DNA from: Campylorhamphus procurvoides
Taxonomy: Eukaryota > Chordata > Aves > Passeriformes > Dendrocolaptidae
Reading direction: 5' to 3'
Assembly (NCBI GenBank): GCA_013396655.1
Contig: WBMV01002663.1
Location: forward strand, 96,416 to 160,415
Length of the DNA stretch: 64,000 bases
Each line of letters starts with the position of its first letter. Position 1 is the first letter of the stretch. The position numbers and the translations under genes were made by a program. Shown here piece after piece: positions 1 to 12,780 of the stretch. The notes below the pieces were generated by a model. It saw only the letters and a list, made by a program, of their open reading frames with translations. It was not told the origin of the DNA and ran no database searches.

Positions 1-539
1 TGCCCGGGGCTCCTGGAGACTATCAGAAGGAATACAATTGTTATTATTGATCGCTGCTACAACACCTCTTGGGGGCTGATGTTCTTGCTTAACCAAAACA
101 CCAAGAAACCTATGGAAATGGTGAGAGAAAGAGCTTTATCCACAGGTGAACTTGGAGGAACAGCTCTGTGCACATGCTGAAATGTCTTAATTGTGTGTCC
201 AAGGAGCTGTAGAATTCTGGGAAAAGTCAGCAGAAAGCAATGACACAAAGTAAATTAACAGAGCTTAAAAGGAGCAGCTGCCCTATCAGGAAGTATCACT
301 GGGCTGATCAACAAGGAGATGTGGAAACATTGAAGGAGAAAACCTTGTTGTCTGGTCTCTATAGTTCAAATGAGAACTTCAGAAATGAGCTGAACAGTGG
401 CAGGATACCCAGACAGAGCTTCAGAGCCAGTGAATCAGTGGCACACCAGGTCAGCCCTGGGCAGGCTGCAAAGAGCTGGGAAAACAAAAAACCCCAAGAA
501 ATTGTGAACAAAATAATCCCAGTTTAATTTCTGCATTAC
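1..539. other. Unique DNA, nothing recognised
   Basis: Mixed-composition sequence without repeat-family matches that I can see. Short open frames on both strands show no domain and no codon bias, and I see no convincing splice structure. Confidence 0.5.
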
Positions 540-691
540 ATTGGGACAGAGAACCTGGAAGTGTCCAAGGCCGGGTTGGACGGGGCTTGGAGCAACCTGG
601 GATGCTGGAAGGTGTCTCTGCCCATGGCAGGGGGTGGAACAAGACAAGCTTCAAGGTCCTTCCAACCCAAACCATTCCATGATTCCATGAT
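540..691 (+). mobile_element. CR1 3' fragment, type A
   Basis: The segment runs from the CAGAGA region through CTGGAAGTGTCCAAGGCC and CCCATGGCAGGGGGTGG, and ends in two copies of an ATTCCATG octamer. That is the normal CR1 3' end. It is 5' truncated, about 150 bp long, and non-coding. Confidence 0.93.
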
Positions 692-765
692 CTGCCTGTA
701 AACCCATCACTCAGACCAGCAGAGCACCACAGCTGATGGTATCTGGCTTCCTTTTTGTCATTCCA

Positions 766-882
766 AAGGAGAGGAAGGGGAAGGTTTGGGAAGGGAAGGT
801 TTGAGAAGGGAAGGGAAGGTTTGGGAAGGGAAGGGAGAAGGGGAAAGGAAGGGAAGGGAAGGGGGAAGGGGGAAGGGAAGGG
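766..882 (+). repeat. GGAAGGG-type polypurine tract
   Basis: About 115 bases consist almost wholly of G and A in loose 5-7 base units (GGAAG, GGGAAGG). The polypurine/polypyrimidine asymmetry explains the long open frames on both strands here. Such tracts are length-variable and can adopt triplex structure. Confidence 0.9.
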
Positions 883-1831
883 CATTTGGTGCTCCACTAA
901 AAAGAAATATTCCAGGAGAAAATGTCTGGAGAAGGGACAACAAAATGTCATCTTTCAAAGGGAGAAATGTGTGTGTGTCTGTCCCAAGTTCTGCTCTAGA
1001 CACTGAGTCAGAACTTCACTGAAGTTTGCAAACTAAAAGCAGTTGCAGTCCGAGTTGTCTCTGGAATCACTGCAATGAAGGACTAAATGTACTTAAACCC
1101 ATTTCTAAAGGTAGAAACCTTAAAAAAGAGGGAGAAGATACTCAAGGCAAATGTGGAAGTCTGACTACTTAAAACAGCTACTGAGGACAGAGACAAGGCA
1201 GCAAGGCCAACGCTGGGGGGCGGGGGAGAAAGGCAGGGCTTGAGAGCAGCATTAATGCATAAAATCAAAGCAATTTCTCTCATGCTGCCAAAATAAATCC
1301 TGCATGTCAGGATGAGCAGACCCACAACTTCAAGGATGGGATCCCTCATGCCTGGCCCTGGCAGGGGGAATGCGATCATTCCTGATAACAATAGGAGTGA
1401 AGCCCATGGCTGGAAGGCATTTACAGGAAACTGAGAAGAAAATCTAAATGGGGAAGAAAGAACTGAAAAGCACTCGCACTCAGGGACACAAAAGGTTTCT
1501 GCTGAAATGCTTGTAAGCCTTGGTGCATCTGAGATGTGAAAGGCCTTACAGAAATTAATAAATGAGTGATGTAGGGCACTGATTAAAAAAATAAGCCTAT
1601 ATATAAATAAGTGGTTGTCAGCTACCAACCACTCATTTGAATACACATTGTGTAAGCAGTGATCAGATCTCATCCAGGCACCAGCAATTCAGCAGAACAG
1701 AGAAATGAAATACAAAAGGTGTGAAATCAGCATTTTTAACTTACGAGCTTGTTATAAACTCCCTAATCCAAGAGAAGAAACCCTCAGGATACGAGAGATA
1801 GACCAAAAGGCTTCAACTGATTTCTGGGTTA
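883..1831. other. Unique DNA with a chance antisense open frame
   Basis: No repeat family is seen. The minus strand is open from 1673 to 1083 (196 codons). The predicted product is rich in hydrophobic and serine residues but has no recognisable domain, and there is no supporting exon structure, so I treat it as chance. Confidence 0.45.
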
Positions 1832-2224
1832 GTATGGAGCTCCTGGAGCGGGTCCAGCGCAGGCTGTGGAGATGCCAAAGGGACTGGAGCATCTCTGGGA
1901 GCAGCAAAGGCTGAGGGAGCTGGGGCTGTTCAGCCTCCAGAGCACACACTGAGGGGGGACCTGCCCATGTCCATCAGTGCCTGCAGGGAGGGAGCAGAGC
2001 ATGGACCAGGCTCTGCTCGGGGGGCCAGCCCTGGCACAAGAGGGACGGGCAGGAACTGATGGCCAGGGGGTTCCACCTGGACCGGAGGAAGAACTTTGCT
2101 GTGACCCAGCACTGAACAGGTTGTCCAGAGAGGGTGTGGAGTCTCCTCAGTGGAGATATTCCAGACCCCTCTGGACACAACCCTGTGCCCTGTGCTCTGG
2201 GATGGCCCTGCTGGATCCTGTGGT
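1832..2224 (+). mobile_element. CR1 copy, older subfamily, 3' end decayed
   Basis: It starts at the CR1 motif ATGGAGCTCCTGGAGCGGGTCC. It then follows the CR1 order: GGGAGCTGGGGCTGTTCAGCC, a TGGACCAGGCTCTG block, GAGGAAGAACTTTGCTGTGA, and AGAGGGTGTGGAGTCTCCT. The terminal octamer tail is not recognisable. The internal sequence differs from the three tail types common in this window, so this is probably an older subfamily. Confidence 0.85.
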
Positions 2225-3651
2225 ATGGAAGACACTGAGAATGTGTGGTACTTCAAAGAACATATTGAATGGGCTTTCACGGAGCAGAGGATCCAACACC
2301 AGTAAGGAATCAGCTAAAAAGGGCACACCATCCCCCCTGCCTCCTCTGCATTTGCTTTGCCCACCTGTGGTGTAATAGATCAGCAGGACCTTGGGGTCAG
2401 TTTGCCATCAATCAACTCTGTCTCTGTGGAGTGACTGAAATAACATGGAAAGGAGAGGAAAGGTGTCCCAGCTCTGTCTGAGATCATTAACAACATTTGC
2501 ATGAAGCACCAACCTTTAAGAGAAATGGTCTGAGCTGAACTTCAGATGAAATCACTGACCCATTATCCCCAAAAGAAAGTACGAACAGTGTGACATTTCA
2601 GAGCATGGCCTCTGCAGTGACTCTGACATTAGAAAGAGAAAACAATGTTAGACTACAAGAAGAGTTTACAGCAGCTCCAGACATCTAGGCTGACTGGAAA
2701 CAAGCAGGTTCAGAGCCAGCCCAGCACTGGTGTGTCAGTCTGGACTCAGGAAGAGCTGACTTGGGGAGGGTGGCCAAACACAGAACGTTACAAACCAAAG
2801 CAGATGTTGATGGACTACAAAGCTAAGCAAAAATGAAGATGTAAATTGAGATATCCTTGCATGTGAAGAGCACTACATGTTTTAGACACCTTATACAACT
2901 GTTAGTGAACAGATCATGAGAGAAATCCTAGGAAACTGGAAAGACTATTTTAAAGGGTGGAAAGCAAAGGGCCTGTATATAAACTGTGATCTTGTAACTA
3001 CCAAGAACATCCCTCTTAAAACGATCAGCGGAAACTCTAATTACAGTGTCACCAGATGATGCTTTCCATACAGAGTGGCCACACTGGTCAGGCTCTGACA
3101 ACTGGTGAGCTCCCACAGCAAACTGGTGGCCTGACACACCTGCCCAGAAAGAAGAGCCATTCCTCAGCAGGTACTCAGGACTGGTCCAAGCCACAGAAAT
3201 CAGGGAGCTGAGTACACATGCACGTGAAAAATCATCAGGTTCTTAGAAAAGACACCAACAGCATCCATTCAAAATGATGATGTTGATGTAGGAGCATCAC
3301 AGCACAAGGAGAGCCTCCTTCACAGACCTGTGAAACCCGAACATGTCTACCTGCACCTCCCTGGCACATTCCCAAGGTTAAAGCTGTACCTGTGCACTGC
3401 TAAGCAGCATCTCAGTGGCTGCTGGGAGGCTCCAGAGAAAGGGAGGCAATTTCAGGCATAGAAATCTCCAGGTCATAACCACATCCAAGTGTATTCAAGA
3501 GGAACTGATGAGACACTGAAGGGCTGGATCAGGAACCTGAGCAGGAAGGACTGACAAAATCTCACCCCTGCTGTCAGAAGCACAGGCAAGCATCACCCTC
3601 AAGATACCATGAATGATTTGGAGTTCATTTCTTGCTGATCTGCTGCTCCAC
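2225..3651. other. Unique DNA, nothing recognised
   Basis: Fairly AT-balanced sequence with short unrelated open frames (longest about 130 codons, overlapping the CR1 edge). No repeats, RNA genes or promoter-like CpG clusters are visible. Confidence 0.45.
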
Positions 3652-4146
3652 TGCAGAGCTGCCTCCAGCCCTGGGGACCAGCACAGGAAGGAGGTGGAGC
3701 TGCTGGAGAGAGTCCAGAGGAGGCCACGGAGATGCTCCCAAGGCTGGAGCCCCTCTGCTCTGGAGCCAGGCTGGGAGAGCTGGGGGTGTTCACCTGGAGA
3801 AGGGAAGGCTCCAGGGAGACCTGAGAGCCCCTTCCAGTGCCTGAAGGGACTCCAGGAGAGCTGGAGAGGAACTTGGAATAGGGATGGAGGGAGAGGACAA
3901 GGGGGAATATCTTCCCACTGCCAGAGGGCAGGGTTAGATGAGATATTGGGAAGGAATTCTTGGTTGTGAGGGTGGTGAGGCCCTGGCACAGGTTGTCCAG
4001 AGAAGCTGTGGCTCCCTGGAAGTGTCCAAGGCCAGGTTGGACGGGGCTTGGAGAAACCTGGGCTAGTGGAAAGTGTCCCTGTCCATGGCAGGGGGTGGCA
4101 CTAGATGGGCTTTAACGTCCCTTCCCATTGTGTGATTCTATGATTT
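3652..4146 (+). mobile_element. CR1 copy, type A, ~495 bp
   Basis: It contains the run from CCAGCCCTGGGGACCAGCAC through GAGAGAGTCCAGAGGAGGCC, CTGGGGGTGTTCACCTGGAG, CCACTGCCAGAGGGCAGGG and CATGGCAGGGGGTGG, to a tail with ATTCTATGATTTT. It is 5' truncated. A CTCF-like 14-mer lies at 3918-3931. Confidence 0.95.
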
Positions 4147-5700
4147 TCAGAGGTATCCCAACCCTGCAGCTGCAGGAAGGTGCCAGTGGGATGGACAGAG
4201 GTGATGAAGCTCATTCATGCCTCCACTTGCAGGCTGAGCTGCAGGAGAGAGGAACAACCTGCCCAAGAACACCTCAAACACCCAAGAGCAGCTTGGGTGC
4301 TTAGCCCTGCAGGTCACTATGCCATGGGGGGACAACCTTCCTCACCCAAGGCTGAAGGAAGTGATGTGACTCAGTAACTGCAGGACTTCTCTGAACAGCT
4401 AAGAAGCTCTAAGAGTGCAGCACATGGGTGCCACATCCCCTAAAGAGCAGGAATAGCTGCTCTGCCTTACACAAAGAGGTCACATGGCTCAGCACTCTGC
4501 AGGTGGGAGTTGGTGTTGGTAGATGACCACGGCTACAGAAGTGTCTTCCAGGCTGGGCACCCAATGCAGCAGGTTTAGTGTGGAGAAATAGTTAATAAAT
4601 GCTTGAGTGAAAAGATGTCAAGCCCTGCAGAGAAGGAGGTCATCAAAGGTTTGCCACCCTAAGACACCATTTTGCAGCCAACTGCCACACAACTGTGCTC
4701 TGTGAGTGCTGCTGCAGCCCCTGCCCTGTGCTGAACTGCAGCCCTTCCTCCCCCTTCAGTACCCAAAAACGCCCCACCTCAGTCAGACACCAACACAGCT
4801 CTCATCTGCAGGCAAAATAGTTTGGGGGAGGGATGACATTTTATTGCGACTCCCTTGATGTTACAGACAACAAAAGGGAGTCTCAGAAATGCTTTGAAAC
4901 CATTTGAACCCAGAAGGAGCTCAAAGCAGTACCTGTGGTTTCCTTGACAGAGTATGACCCACACAGTGACTTCCCTGAGTGAGATTATAGAGCTGTCACT
5001 CACTGCCACCACATAACACAGAAATTATTGGATCAGGCTGATGATGAATGTCTTGTCTTCACATTAAACAGAGGCTGCTCTGATCCCATTGTCCCCCTCA
5101 CTGGTACAGCACAGGAAAGGCAGGGGCAGGGGGGAAGGGGCAGAATCACACCTGAGCCTCAGCCCCGCTGTCAAAAGCAGGGAGATGTGTGGGCACTCAC
5201 ACACTGCAGTTCTTGCCAACTTTCAGGGGTTTGTCACTGATCTTATGATATTTAGCACATTTTTTTAAGTCCCACCTTCTGGACTCAGGAGCTCATCACA
5301 CTTTCATTCTAAAGCTTTTTTTTTTTCCCTGGCAAAGAAGATGAAAACATTAACTCCTCTATCTCCCTGAACCTCAGAAAGAAGAAGCTGAATGGAACAT
5401 CCTAAACTGTGAGTTCTCTGAGAATTTCTTTCCCTCCTCACAGCTGAGGTTTGTAGTTGGTGTTTGCCAACACAGTGGTTGAGGAAAGGCTCAATGACAG
5501 GCTCACGAATTGCATCACCCCCGAAGGGAGTGACACCCCTTTCCTCAGCAACAGGGCACCATTTTCCATGATCTTCTGAGTCCAGCTGGTCTCCAAGCAG
5601 GATAGTGTGGAAAGAGCTGGAGAAGGGCCAGCCACAGTACACACAGTACTGAAGAGGATGCTTTGAAAGGACAATGGGGAGGGAGGAAGATGCTGAAAAC
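4147..5700. other. Unique DNA with a short T run
   Basis: No gene or family match is seen. An 11-base T run occurs near 5316-5326. The open frame on the minus strand near 5.3-5.9 kb crosses an ambiguous base and part of a CR1 fragment, and is not credible as a gene. Confidence 0.45.
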
Positions 5701-5808
5701 CCCGGGCAAGGGAGGGGATTGTCCCGCTCTGCTCTGCACTGGGGTGGCCTCACCTGCAACAGTGGGGCAGGTTGGGGGCACACAATGGAAGGGAGAGATT
5801 GAGCCATN
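5701..5808 (+). mobile_element. Internal CR1 fragment
   Basis: This stretch is the near-perfect reverse complement of 20214-20320, which lies inside a minus-strand CR1. Shared landmarks are GGGACAATCCC, the CACTGGGGTGGCCTCACCTGCA block and GGGAGAGATTGAGCCA. It lacks a 3' tail. The undetermined base N lies at 5808, at the fragment edge. Confidence 0.8.
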
Positions 5809-8800
5809 AATCCTCCAGCACAGACTCTGCCCCAGGAATTGCAGAGGTGCTGCTCTAGCCCGACCTGTGGGCTCTGATTTAAAGGGTTGTGCCTTCTGGA
5901 GTCCAAATGACCAGTAAGTGCTCATCGCTTTTAAGAAAGCCCTTGTGCCTTGCAATAACTCACCACTGATTGCCTACATTTCCTTAAAAGAGCTCATTTA
6001 GAGTTGATTTAAGCACTCCTGGGGAGGGCAGGCAGGAGGGGTGAGGTGATTTACAGACCTGGTGTCAGCTGCAGAGGCAGCACAGGCTCTCCTTCCCTGA
6101 GCAGCGATGCTGGGGCCTGGCTGGAGGGTTACTGTGGGGAATGGGAGGACCAGGGACCACCCAAAAAATGCTGGAGATGATCCATGATAATGATAAATTC
6201 TTTTTCCCTCTCTTTAAGGGATGCAAGCATGGATTTGCTGTGTACCATGGATCCCAGAGGTTAGATCATGTTTACAGTTGCATTTCACCACTGTAATTTG
6301 GGGAGAATATCCCACCAGTCTGGGCTGCAGACCCTGGGACACAGTTCAGCTGAGAAACTGAAGGTGTTGAGAAAGAAACACGATGCCCTGGACTCCACTG
6401 ACTGTAAAGAGTGCAAAGATGACTTTCAGGCTTGGTCAGCTAAATGCTACTGGAAAGTGAGATCAGCTGTTCCCACCCCCAGTGGGCTGATCCCTCTTTT
6501 CTTTGAAGGAGCCTCCAGGTTCAAGGGCCTCCAGTGAGACCTTGTGTGGACCATGGGGGCAGTAGGTTTTACCTCTCTAGATGCCTTGATGCTTTACAAA
6601 CTCTCCTACTGATATCTCCTGGCTCTGCAGACACTGCTCCACTGTGGAGAGCCTTGGAAGCAGAGACAGGGGCTCAGGAAAGTGGGCAGACAAACTCCTG
6701 ATGGGTTCCTCTGTTCCTGATCATTGCAGGATGTTTCTGCTGAGCATCACAGCCATGACAGACATGGCTGAGAAGGATAGGCAATTGCCCTCCAGGACTG
6801 TGCAGCTCTTCCTTCTCACCCACAGCTTGCTGTGGAGCAGAGACACCCCCAGGAATGGGCTGAGGTTCCTGCAGAGCTCTGTCTCCTGACAACCAGTGGA
6901 AAAGCAGGACTAATCCAAATTTTAGTGATAGATATGCTAGTTTTGTAAGTGTGCTGCCTCTTTAAAACACTGTGACTGATATTTCTGTACATTCCTATCT
7001 GGAAGGACTAAAAAAGAAGACTGAGAAGAGGAATAACAAGAAGAAAAGGATCAGTTTAGAAATAAGCAGAATGGGGAGATTTCTGCTATGTTTCTCTCCC
7101 TGTGTCGAGTCCCCTCTCCATTACTGCCCTCCCAAATTGAGAGCAAGGCCAGCCGAGCAAGCAGCTGCTCCACACGTGCCCCAGTTGAGGTGCAGAAAAG
7201 GATCAGTGTCTCTCTCCTGTTCATTGTTCCCCACCCAGGAGCTTCGTCTCTGATTCCTCCCTGGATGAGGACTGGAGAGCTGTCACAACAGGGCCTGGTT
7301 TCCATAGCAAACCCAGCGTTTTCAGATGGAGAGGCTCAGCCCTGCATTCACCAGAGCTGAAAAGAAAAGCGTTTATTCCCCCCCCAAGCATGAAGGGCAT
7401 GGAGAACTCTTATGCCACGTGTGGTTTAGATTTCACAAGCTTCTTCAAAGCAGAAGCAGCCTGTGAGCGAGTGCCTGCTGGCAGCTTTTCTAACTCTGCA
7501 CATGGGCTGAAGCCTGAGTGATTCAGAGCTGAGTTGTGCTCCCAGTTCCTCAGTTTGTTGGTCTCACACCGTGTAGGAGCATTGGTGGTGGCCACACAGA
7601 GGAAGGGTGTGCTGCCCTTGGCCCATGTGCATTGCTGGGAAGTGGAGAGAGAAACCAGCAAAAGGGCAAAACTCAGGGAAAGCACCAGGACCTCCACAGG
7701 TGTGGGAGGATGGGGTAGAGAGGCAGTCTGTGGACACGAGATGGAGATGGCCAAGAGTGCTGCATCCTGTGGGACGCAGGAGAAGTGAAAGCAAGGTTCA
7801 GACATGTGAGATCAAGAGCCATATTCTAGAAAGCACACGGGGAGAGGCTGGGCATTGTCAGGGACAGAAAAGATTAAGCAGGGTGGGACACCCTCATCAT
7901 GTGAGATGTTCTCAGGTCTGCTCTGCCCCATCCTGCCCACTGGTGATCCTGCACGGTGTTCCCACAGAAGCTCAGATTGGGCTGTGGATGTTCCACCACT
8001 CCACAGCAACAGTGAGGGGTCACACTCACCCCCCAGCAACCATGAAAACATCACAAGTCACAGTCACCTCCTGACATCTCTGCTTCTCCCACGAAGCTGC
8101 TTGCAAAGGGACATGGTTTGAGCTCTGGTTGCACGAAAAATGGTGGAGAGGACACTTCCCACATCCATCTCCCTGTGCACAAATCCAAACACTAGAACAG
8201 CACGTGGCATTTCCTACAGCTGATCAGTGTTGCAGAGCTGTTGATTTGTGGTTCTGCTGTGTGAATCCAAATGGGTGAGTTATTTAATCTTTTTCTATCT
8301 ACAAACCACTTAAAAAATTAAACCAATGCTCCCAGCAGCTTTTGCACAAAGGATGGTGCTACAGAAGGCTGGGAGGGAAAACCTGTTTACCTGACAAAGG
8401 AGAGTGACAAAGAGACCCTTCCACGGCCATAAAGGGTTACAGAAAGCAAGGGAAATTATTTCTCTCCTCTGTGACTGGGGATCCCAAGCACAGTTAACAC
8501 AGGCTTAGCACAAGTCAGTCACTGTGGTGTCTCCTTCGAGTCTCTGAGGACTGAGAAGAGCTGGAGTATGGTGGGACATCTTTGCCTGCACAGGGACCAG
8601 CCCCACACTCACAGGGACACAGAGGAATCAATCCTTTCTGACCTGGTCCTCAGCATGTAGCACTGAAGTACTTGTCCCCCAGGAGAAGTGCCACCAGGCC
8701 AGCTGCAGTGAGGGACCCAGAGCAGCAGGGACAGTCCTGTCCCCAGGACTGGTGCAGGGGACACAGCACTGTGTCTGTGTCCTCTAGAATGAGCTCCTGT

Positions 8801-10377
8801 GCCGAGGAGGCAGCGCAGGCATCCATCGCTCCTCCAGATGGAGAGATCTGCATTTGCAGGACATTAAACTCGTAGGAATAAAAAAAAAGAAAACCTCTGC
8901 TGCAGCCATAAACCTCCTTCCTCAGCCAGAGAGCACAGAGTGCCTGCAGAGCAGGGGTGGGACACTGGCCAGGCCAGGAGAGGCAGGAGGGGACCAAGGG
9001 CTGTCCTCTGACAGGTCTCGCCTTTCTCACAGCAGCACCAAGGGGAGGACAAGCACTGAGCTCTTCCTGTGCTGACACCCTCGTGCAGAAATGCACCAAA
9101 GCCCTGCTAAATGTGCTGGTGAGAATCCCCTCAGCCCCAGCTCCCCCTGTGGCTTTTTCCTGGCTAAGAAATGCTGGGGCACAAGTCAGGCTGAGCATTT
9201 TGCAGGTAGAAGGGAACACTCTGTTTCCCGGCGTGGTGCCGGCTCCGTGCCAGCTGCATTTTGGAGACACTGGCACTCTGCTTCCTCCTCTCCTCTGCCC
9301 ATGACATTCCCTTTCCCGTGGGAGGTGAGAACAGCCTGCCCTGGCATCCTGTGCCCAATCCTGCTTCCAAGGCTGGGAACAGACACCGTGCCCTGGTGCA
9401 GGAGGAGGATTCCAAATGGATTTCCAAATGCCTGTTGGTTAAGGAAGGGCAATAAAGGAGGGAAGATGCTCTTTTATATATTAATTACACATCAGCTCAT
9501 TTGCTCTAGAGCTACAGTAGGAACACATGAAGAATTACTGCATTAATTAGGGAGTAAATGACCCCAAATTCTGCCCAGCAGAGATCTCCCAGCCCCGGCA
9601 GCCATTTGTTAACAGCAAGGAAAAGCACCATTTTCACTACAGAACAAGCAGCCACACATTCAGCATTTCAGTGTTCCCCTGTCAGAGCACAGGGAAGTTA
9701 TTTGTCCCACTAGAATCAGCCAGAGCTGCTCTGTATAACCCTTCTAGCACATCACCCGTTTGATTTTGGGACTAAGATATTTTTCCTTCAGCTGAAATAG
9801 CTGAATGACCAGGGGCAGCTTTCACTCCTCTGCAGCTCATCCCAAGCCAGAACCCCAGCAGCCTGTGCATTCTTAATTGACAGAATTAGGAAGCTTATTT
9901 GAAGAATACTTGAGTCCTCAGAGTCTAATTTCCTGCTATATAAATAATACATCAGCAACAGCAGTCCCTGAGAAAAAGAAATAAATAAATTAAAACCAAA
10001 AACTAAGAAGCCCAGATGAATATTCCAGCTTCCATCACACTGTGAAAAATCCTTTGCAGAGGTTATTCACAATAGCCCCCAACTGCATTGTACCATTTCT
10101 CGCCTCGTCTGATCTAACAAAGGGGACAGGAGCTGAAAATTAGACTTGCAGGCCTCCGTGCTGCAGGCGTGATCACACCTTCTGATGAGCACAGCCAGAG
10201 CTGGGCTTGCCAAAAGAAGCCTCCCAGGACTCAGCCTTCAGCTGTACAGCCAGTGAAACCCACCCCAGCATGGCCAGGAGACCCCCAGCCCTGCTGTCCT
10301 GGGCTAAAGGACCCTTGACAGCCAAGCACCATGAATTTCCCACTGGGAATGCCAATGCCAGTGCTCCCAGTTCAGCC
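5809..10377. other. Long unique interval, no gene recognised
   Basis: About 4.6 kb is free of recognisable CR1. Composition varies from GC-rich (8.6-9.4 kb) to AT-rich (9.45-10.1 kb). Open frames of 150-208 codons at 7.6-8.1 and 8.65-9.28 kb lie on opposite strands of GC-richer DNA and show no known domain. The AT-rich part is listed separately as possible regulatory DNA. Confidence 0.45.
9440..10110. other. AT-rich block, possible conserved noncoding DNA
   Basis: The sequence drops to AT-rich composition with several homeodomain-like TAATTA/ATTAATTA sites (around 9480-9550) and a TATAAATAATACAT stretch near 9940. It is unlike the GC-rich flanks. A regulatory role is inference only; cross-species conservation would decide. 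Confidence 0.2.
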
Positions 10378-10432
10378 ATAGAATCACAGAATGGTTTGGG
10401 TGGGAAGGGATCTTACAGCTCATCTCATTTTT
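10378..10432 (-). mobile_element. CR1 3' tail fragment, type A
   Basis: ATAGAATCACAGAATGGTTT starts the 3' end of a minus-strand CR1, followed by GGGTGGGAAGGGATCTTACAG. The match stops after about 55 bases, so only the extreme 3' end survives. Confidence 0.8.
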
Positions 10433-10693
10433 GGGGCATTCCCTGCTGCTGCAGACCCGAGGCTGGCACAGCTCCAGGATATTGAATAGCAAGTGCTTAT
10501 GTTATTAAAATCCCTGTTGCTGTACATCCATATTCATGGGTGGGGAGGGGATAAGAACTTCACAGGCATCTGTAATTTGGGCAGATCATAACTTTTTAGG
10601 GCTGAATTTGCAGCTGCAAATGCCTTCGTCAGGTCCAGACTCAGGTCTGAGGTCAGTCTGGGGTATCAGACTGGAAAGTGCTGCTCTGGTCTC

Positions 10694-10957
10694 AGTGCAT
10701 CCCCTGCCATGGGCAGGGACACCTTCCACTAGCCCAGGGTGCTCCAAGACTCGTCCAGCCTGGCCTTGGACACTTCCAGGGATCCAGGGGCAGCCACAGC
10801 CTCTCTGCCCAACCTGTGCCAGGGCCTGCCCATCCTCACAGCCATGACTTTCTTCCGAACATCTAATCTAAATCTCTCTTATTTTAGTTTAAAACCCTTG
10901 TCCCCCCTTGTCCTGTCACTATCTGCCTGTGTCAAAGCAGCTGCATCTTTGCCATGT
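10694..10957 (-). mobile_element. CR1 fragment, type A
   Basis: It contains CCCCTGCCATGGGCAGGGAC, CTTCCACTAGCCCAGG, CCTTGGACACTTCCAGGGAT and the CATCTAATCTAAATCTCTCTT region. The terminal octamers and the first ~60 bases of the 3' end are missing or diverged. The end near CTGCCTGTGTCAAAG also fits CR1. Confidence 0.9.
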
Positions 10958-11349
10958 CCCACAGACCAGGAAGCCTCTGAAAAGGCTAAAAGGAGTTGAG
11001 ATGGGGAGCTCCAGGACTTCACTGGAAGTGTTTCCGAAGCACAAATATTTGTATTGCTTTGATGTGGGATTTACAAGCACACACTCAACTCCAGCAGGGA
11101 GAGCCTGCAAACATGAGCAAGGTTTCTATGTACTTCCTACTTGCTCCTGCCTTCTTCCATCTCTCCGGCTTTCTCTCCCATGTTATCTGTTATTTTTCCT
11201 GTGCCTGAACCAGGTAAATGTGGTTTCTGGCAGAACTAATCAATGGGTGCTCTCACCAGAGGTAGAGAAGCCCAGGAGAAGGGGAGCACACAAGAGTGCT
11301 TGGGGGTGCCCAGATGCAGCATAACCACTCAGAGTGTCCCTTTGCCACA

Positions 11350-11875
11350 CAGAATCATGGAATCACAGAATCAATCAGGTTGGAAAAGCCCTCTAAGATC
11401 ATTGATCTGTCAGTCCAGCACTGCCAAGGTCAACACTAACCCATGTCTCCAAGTTTAAACATCCACAGGGCGTTTAAATCCCTCCACGCCTGGTGACTCC
11501 ACCACTGCCCTGGACAGCGTGTGCCACTGCCTGACCGTATTTTCCACAAATCAATTTTCCCTGATATCCAATGTAAACCTGCCCTGACACAACTTGAGGC
11601 TGTTCCCTCTCCTCTTGTCCCTGTTGCCTGGGAGCAGAGCCTGAACCCCACCCCACCCCTGGCTCCCCTCTTCTGTCAGGGAGTTGCAGAGCCAGAAGGT
11701 CCCTCCTTCTGCTCCCCTTCTGGAGCCGCTCCTGTTGGTCCAGCCCCTTCCCCAGCTCTGTTCCCTTCCCTGCACATGCTCCAGCCCCTCAGTGTCCTTC
11801 TTGCAGTGAGTGGCCCAAAACTGAGCCCAGGATTTCAGGTGGGGCACCAGCAGTTCCCATCACAGGGGGATGTAC
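11350..11875 (-). mobile_element. CR1 copy, type B, ~525 bp
   Basis: It starts with the AGAATCATGGAATCACAGAAT tail, then AGGTTGGAAAAGCCC, CACTGCCAAGGTCAACAC and CCACTGCCCTGGACAG. Next come the GGGAGCAGAGCCTGA block and the GTCAGGGAGTTGCAGAGCC block. It ends near TTTCAGGTGGGGCACCAGC. No reading frame is retained. Confidence 0.92.
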
Positions 11876-12086
11876 ACAGGGATGGAGCAGCACTCCCACC
11901 TGTCCCATGCACAGCCCTCCGGTGCCATGAGGGATAGACTGGGAAGCACCCAGGGCAGAGGTGCCAGGCACCCCAACCCCTATTGCTGATGCCCCCAAGG
12001 CATGAAGCAGAGTGGAGACCACAGCCTGTGGCTGCCCCGCTACAGACGCCAACACAGGAACCTCTGCTGCTGCCACAGTCATTTGG

Positions 12087-12185
12087 AGAATCACAGAATC
12101 ATTAGGATTGGAGATCTTCAAACCGTTGAGTCCAACCTTCAGCTCCCTATCCAGCAGCCCCACAATTTCAAGGAATTTGCCTTGT
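12087..12185 (-). mobile_element. Short CR1 fragment, type B-like
   Basis: GAGAATCACAGAATCATTAG followed by GATTGGAGATCTTCAAA and GAGTCCAACC is the CR1 3' end pattern. Only about 100 bases can be followed. Confidence 0.75.
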
Positions 12186-12780
12186 TCTCACCTGATAGGG
12201 TGAGTGAAACAGGAGGGACTGTGGGAAATGGAGCTGTTCCTTCCCCCAGCTCTGCCTCAGAGGACCAGCATCATCTCCACCTCAGAGAGCTGAAATCTGG
12301 TGCAAATGCCGCAGACAAAGGGGCCTGTTAGAAACAGCACTGCCAATAAATAATTCATGGGATAGAAGTGGTGAGTCTCCAGGGAGCCAGCACAGGGATC
12401 TGCGAATCTGGATGAGTTTGCAGTGCTTTAATTATGCAAATTGACAAATGTCTCTACACTGAGAAATTCTGCTACTCCTGCAAAAGAGCAAGAGCTGGAA
12501 AACAGCAAGAATTTCCCAAGGCCGTGTGCCCAGCCAGCTGCCAACCACAGCTGGCAGGGTGAACCTCACCAAGGCCCCTCTGGAACCACCTCTGTTCCTT
12601 AGAAGGGCAGCCAGTAGCATTCCTAGGCTGGAGGCAGCATGCAGTGCCTTGACATCTTTGCCTGACCTGCACAGCCACAGCCTCAGCCCCTCCTGCACCA
12701 GCACCATCCACTCCCAGCCAGCTCAGGGAGTGGGGGTGAATATCCAGCTTGGGGCTGTTGTGAGATCACAGGTTATGAAT

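Noticed and set aside
1083..1673. 196-codon minus-strand open frame in unique DNA
   Set aside because: Hydrophobic and serine-rich but with no family resemblance and no exon signals. Expected by chance at this window size.
8650..9276. 208-codon minus-strand open frame
   Set aside because: No domain, and overlapping frames are open on the other strand as well.
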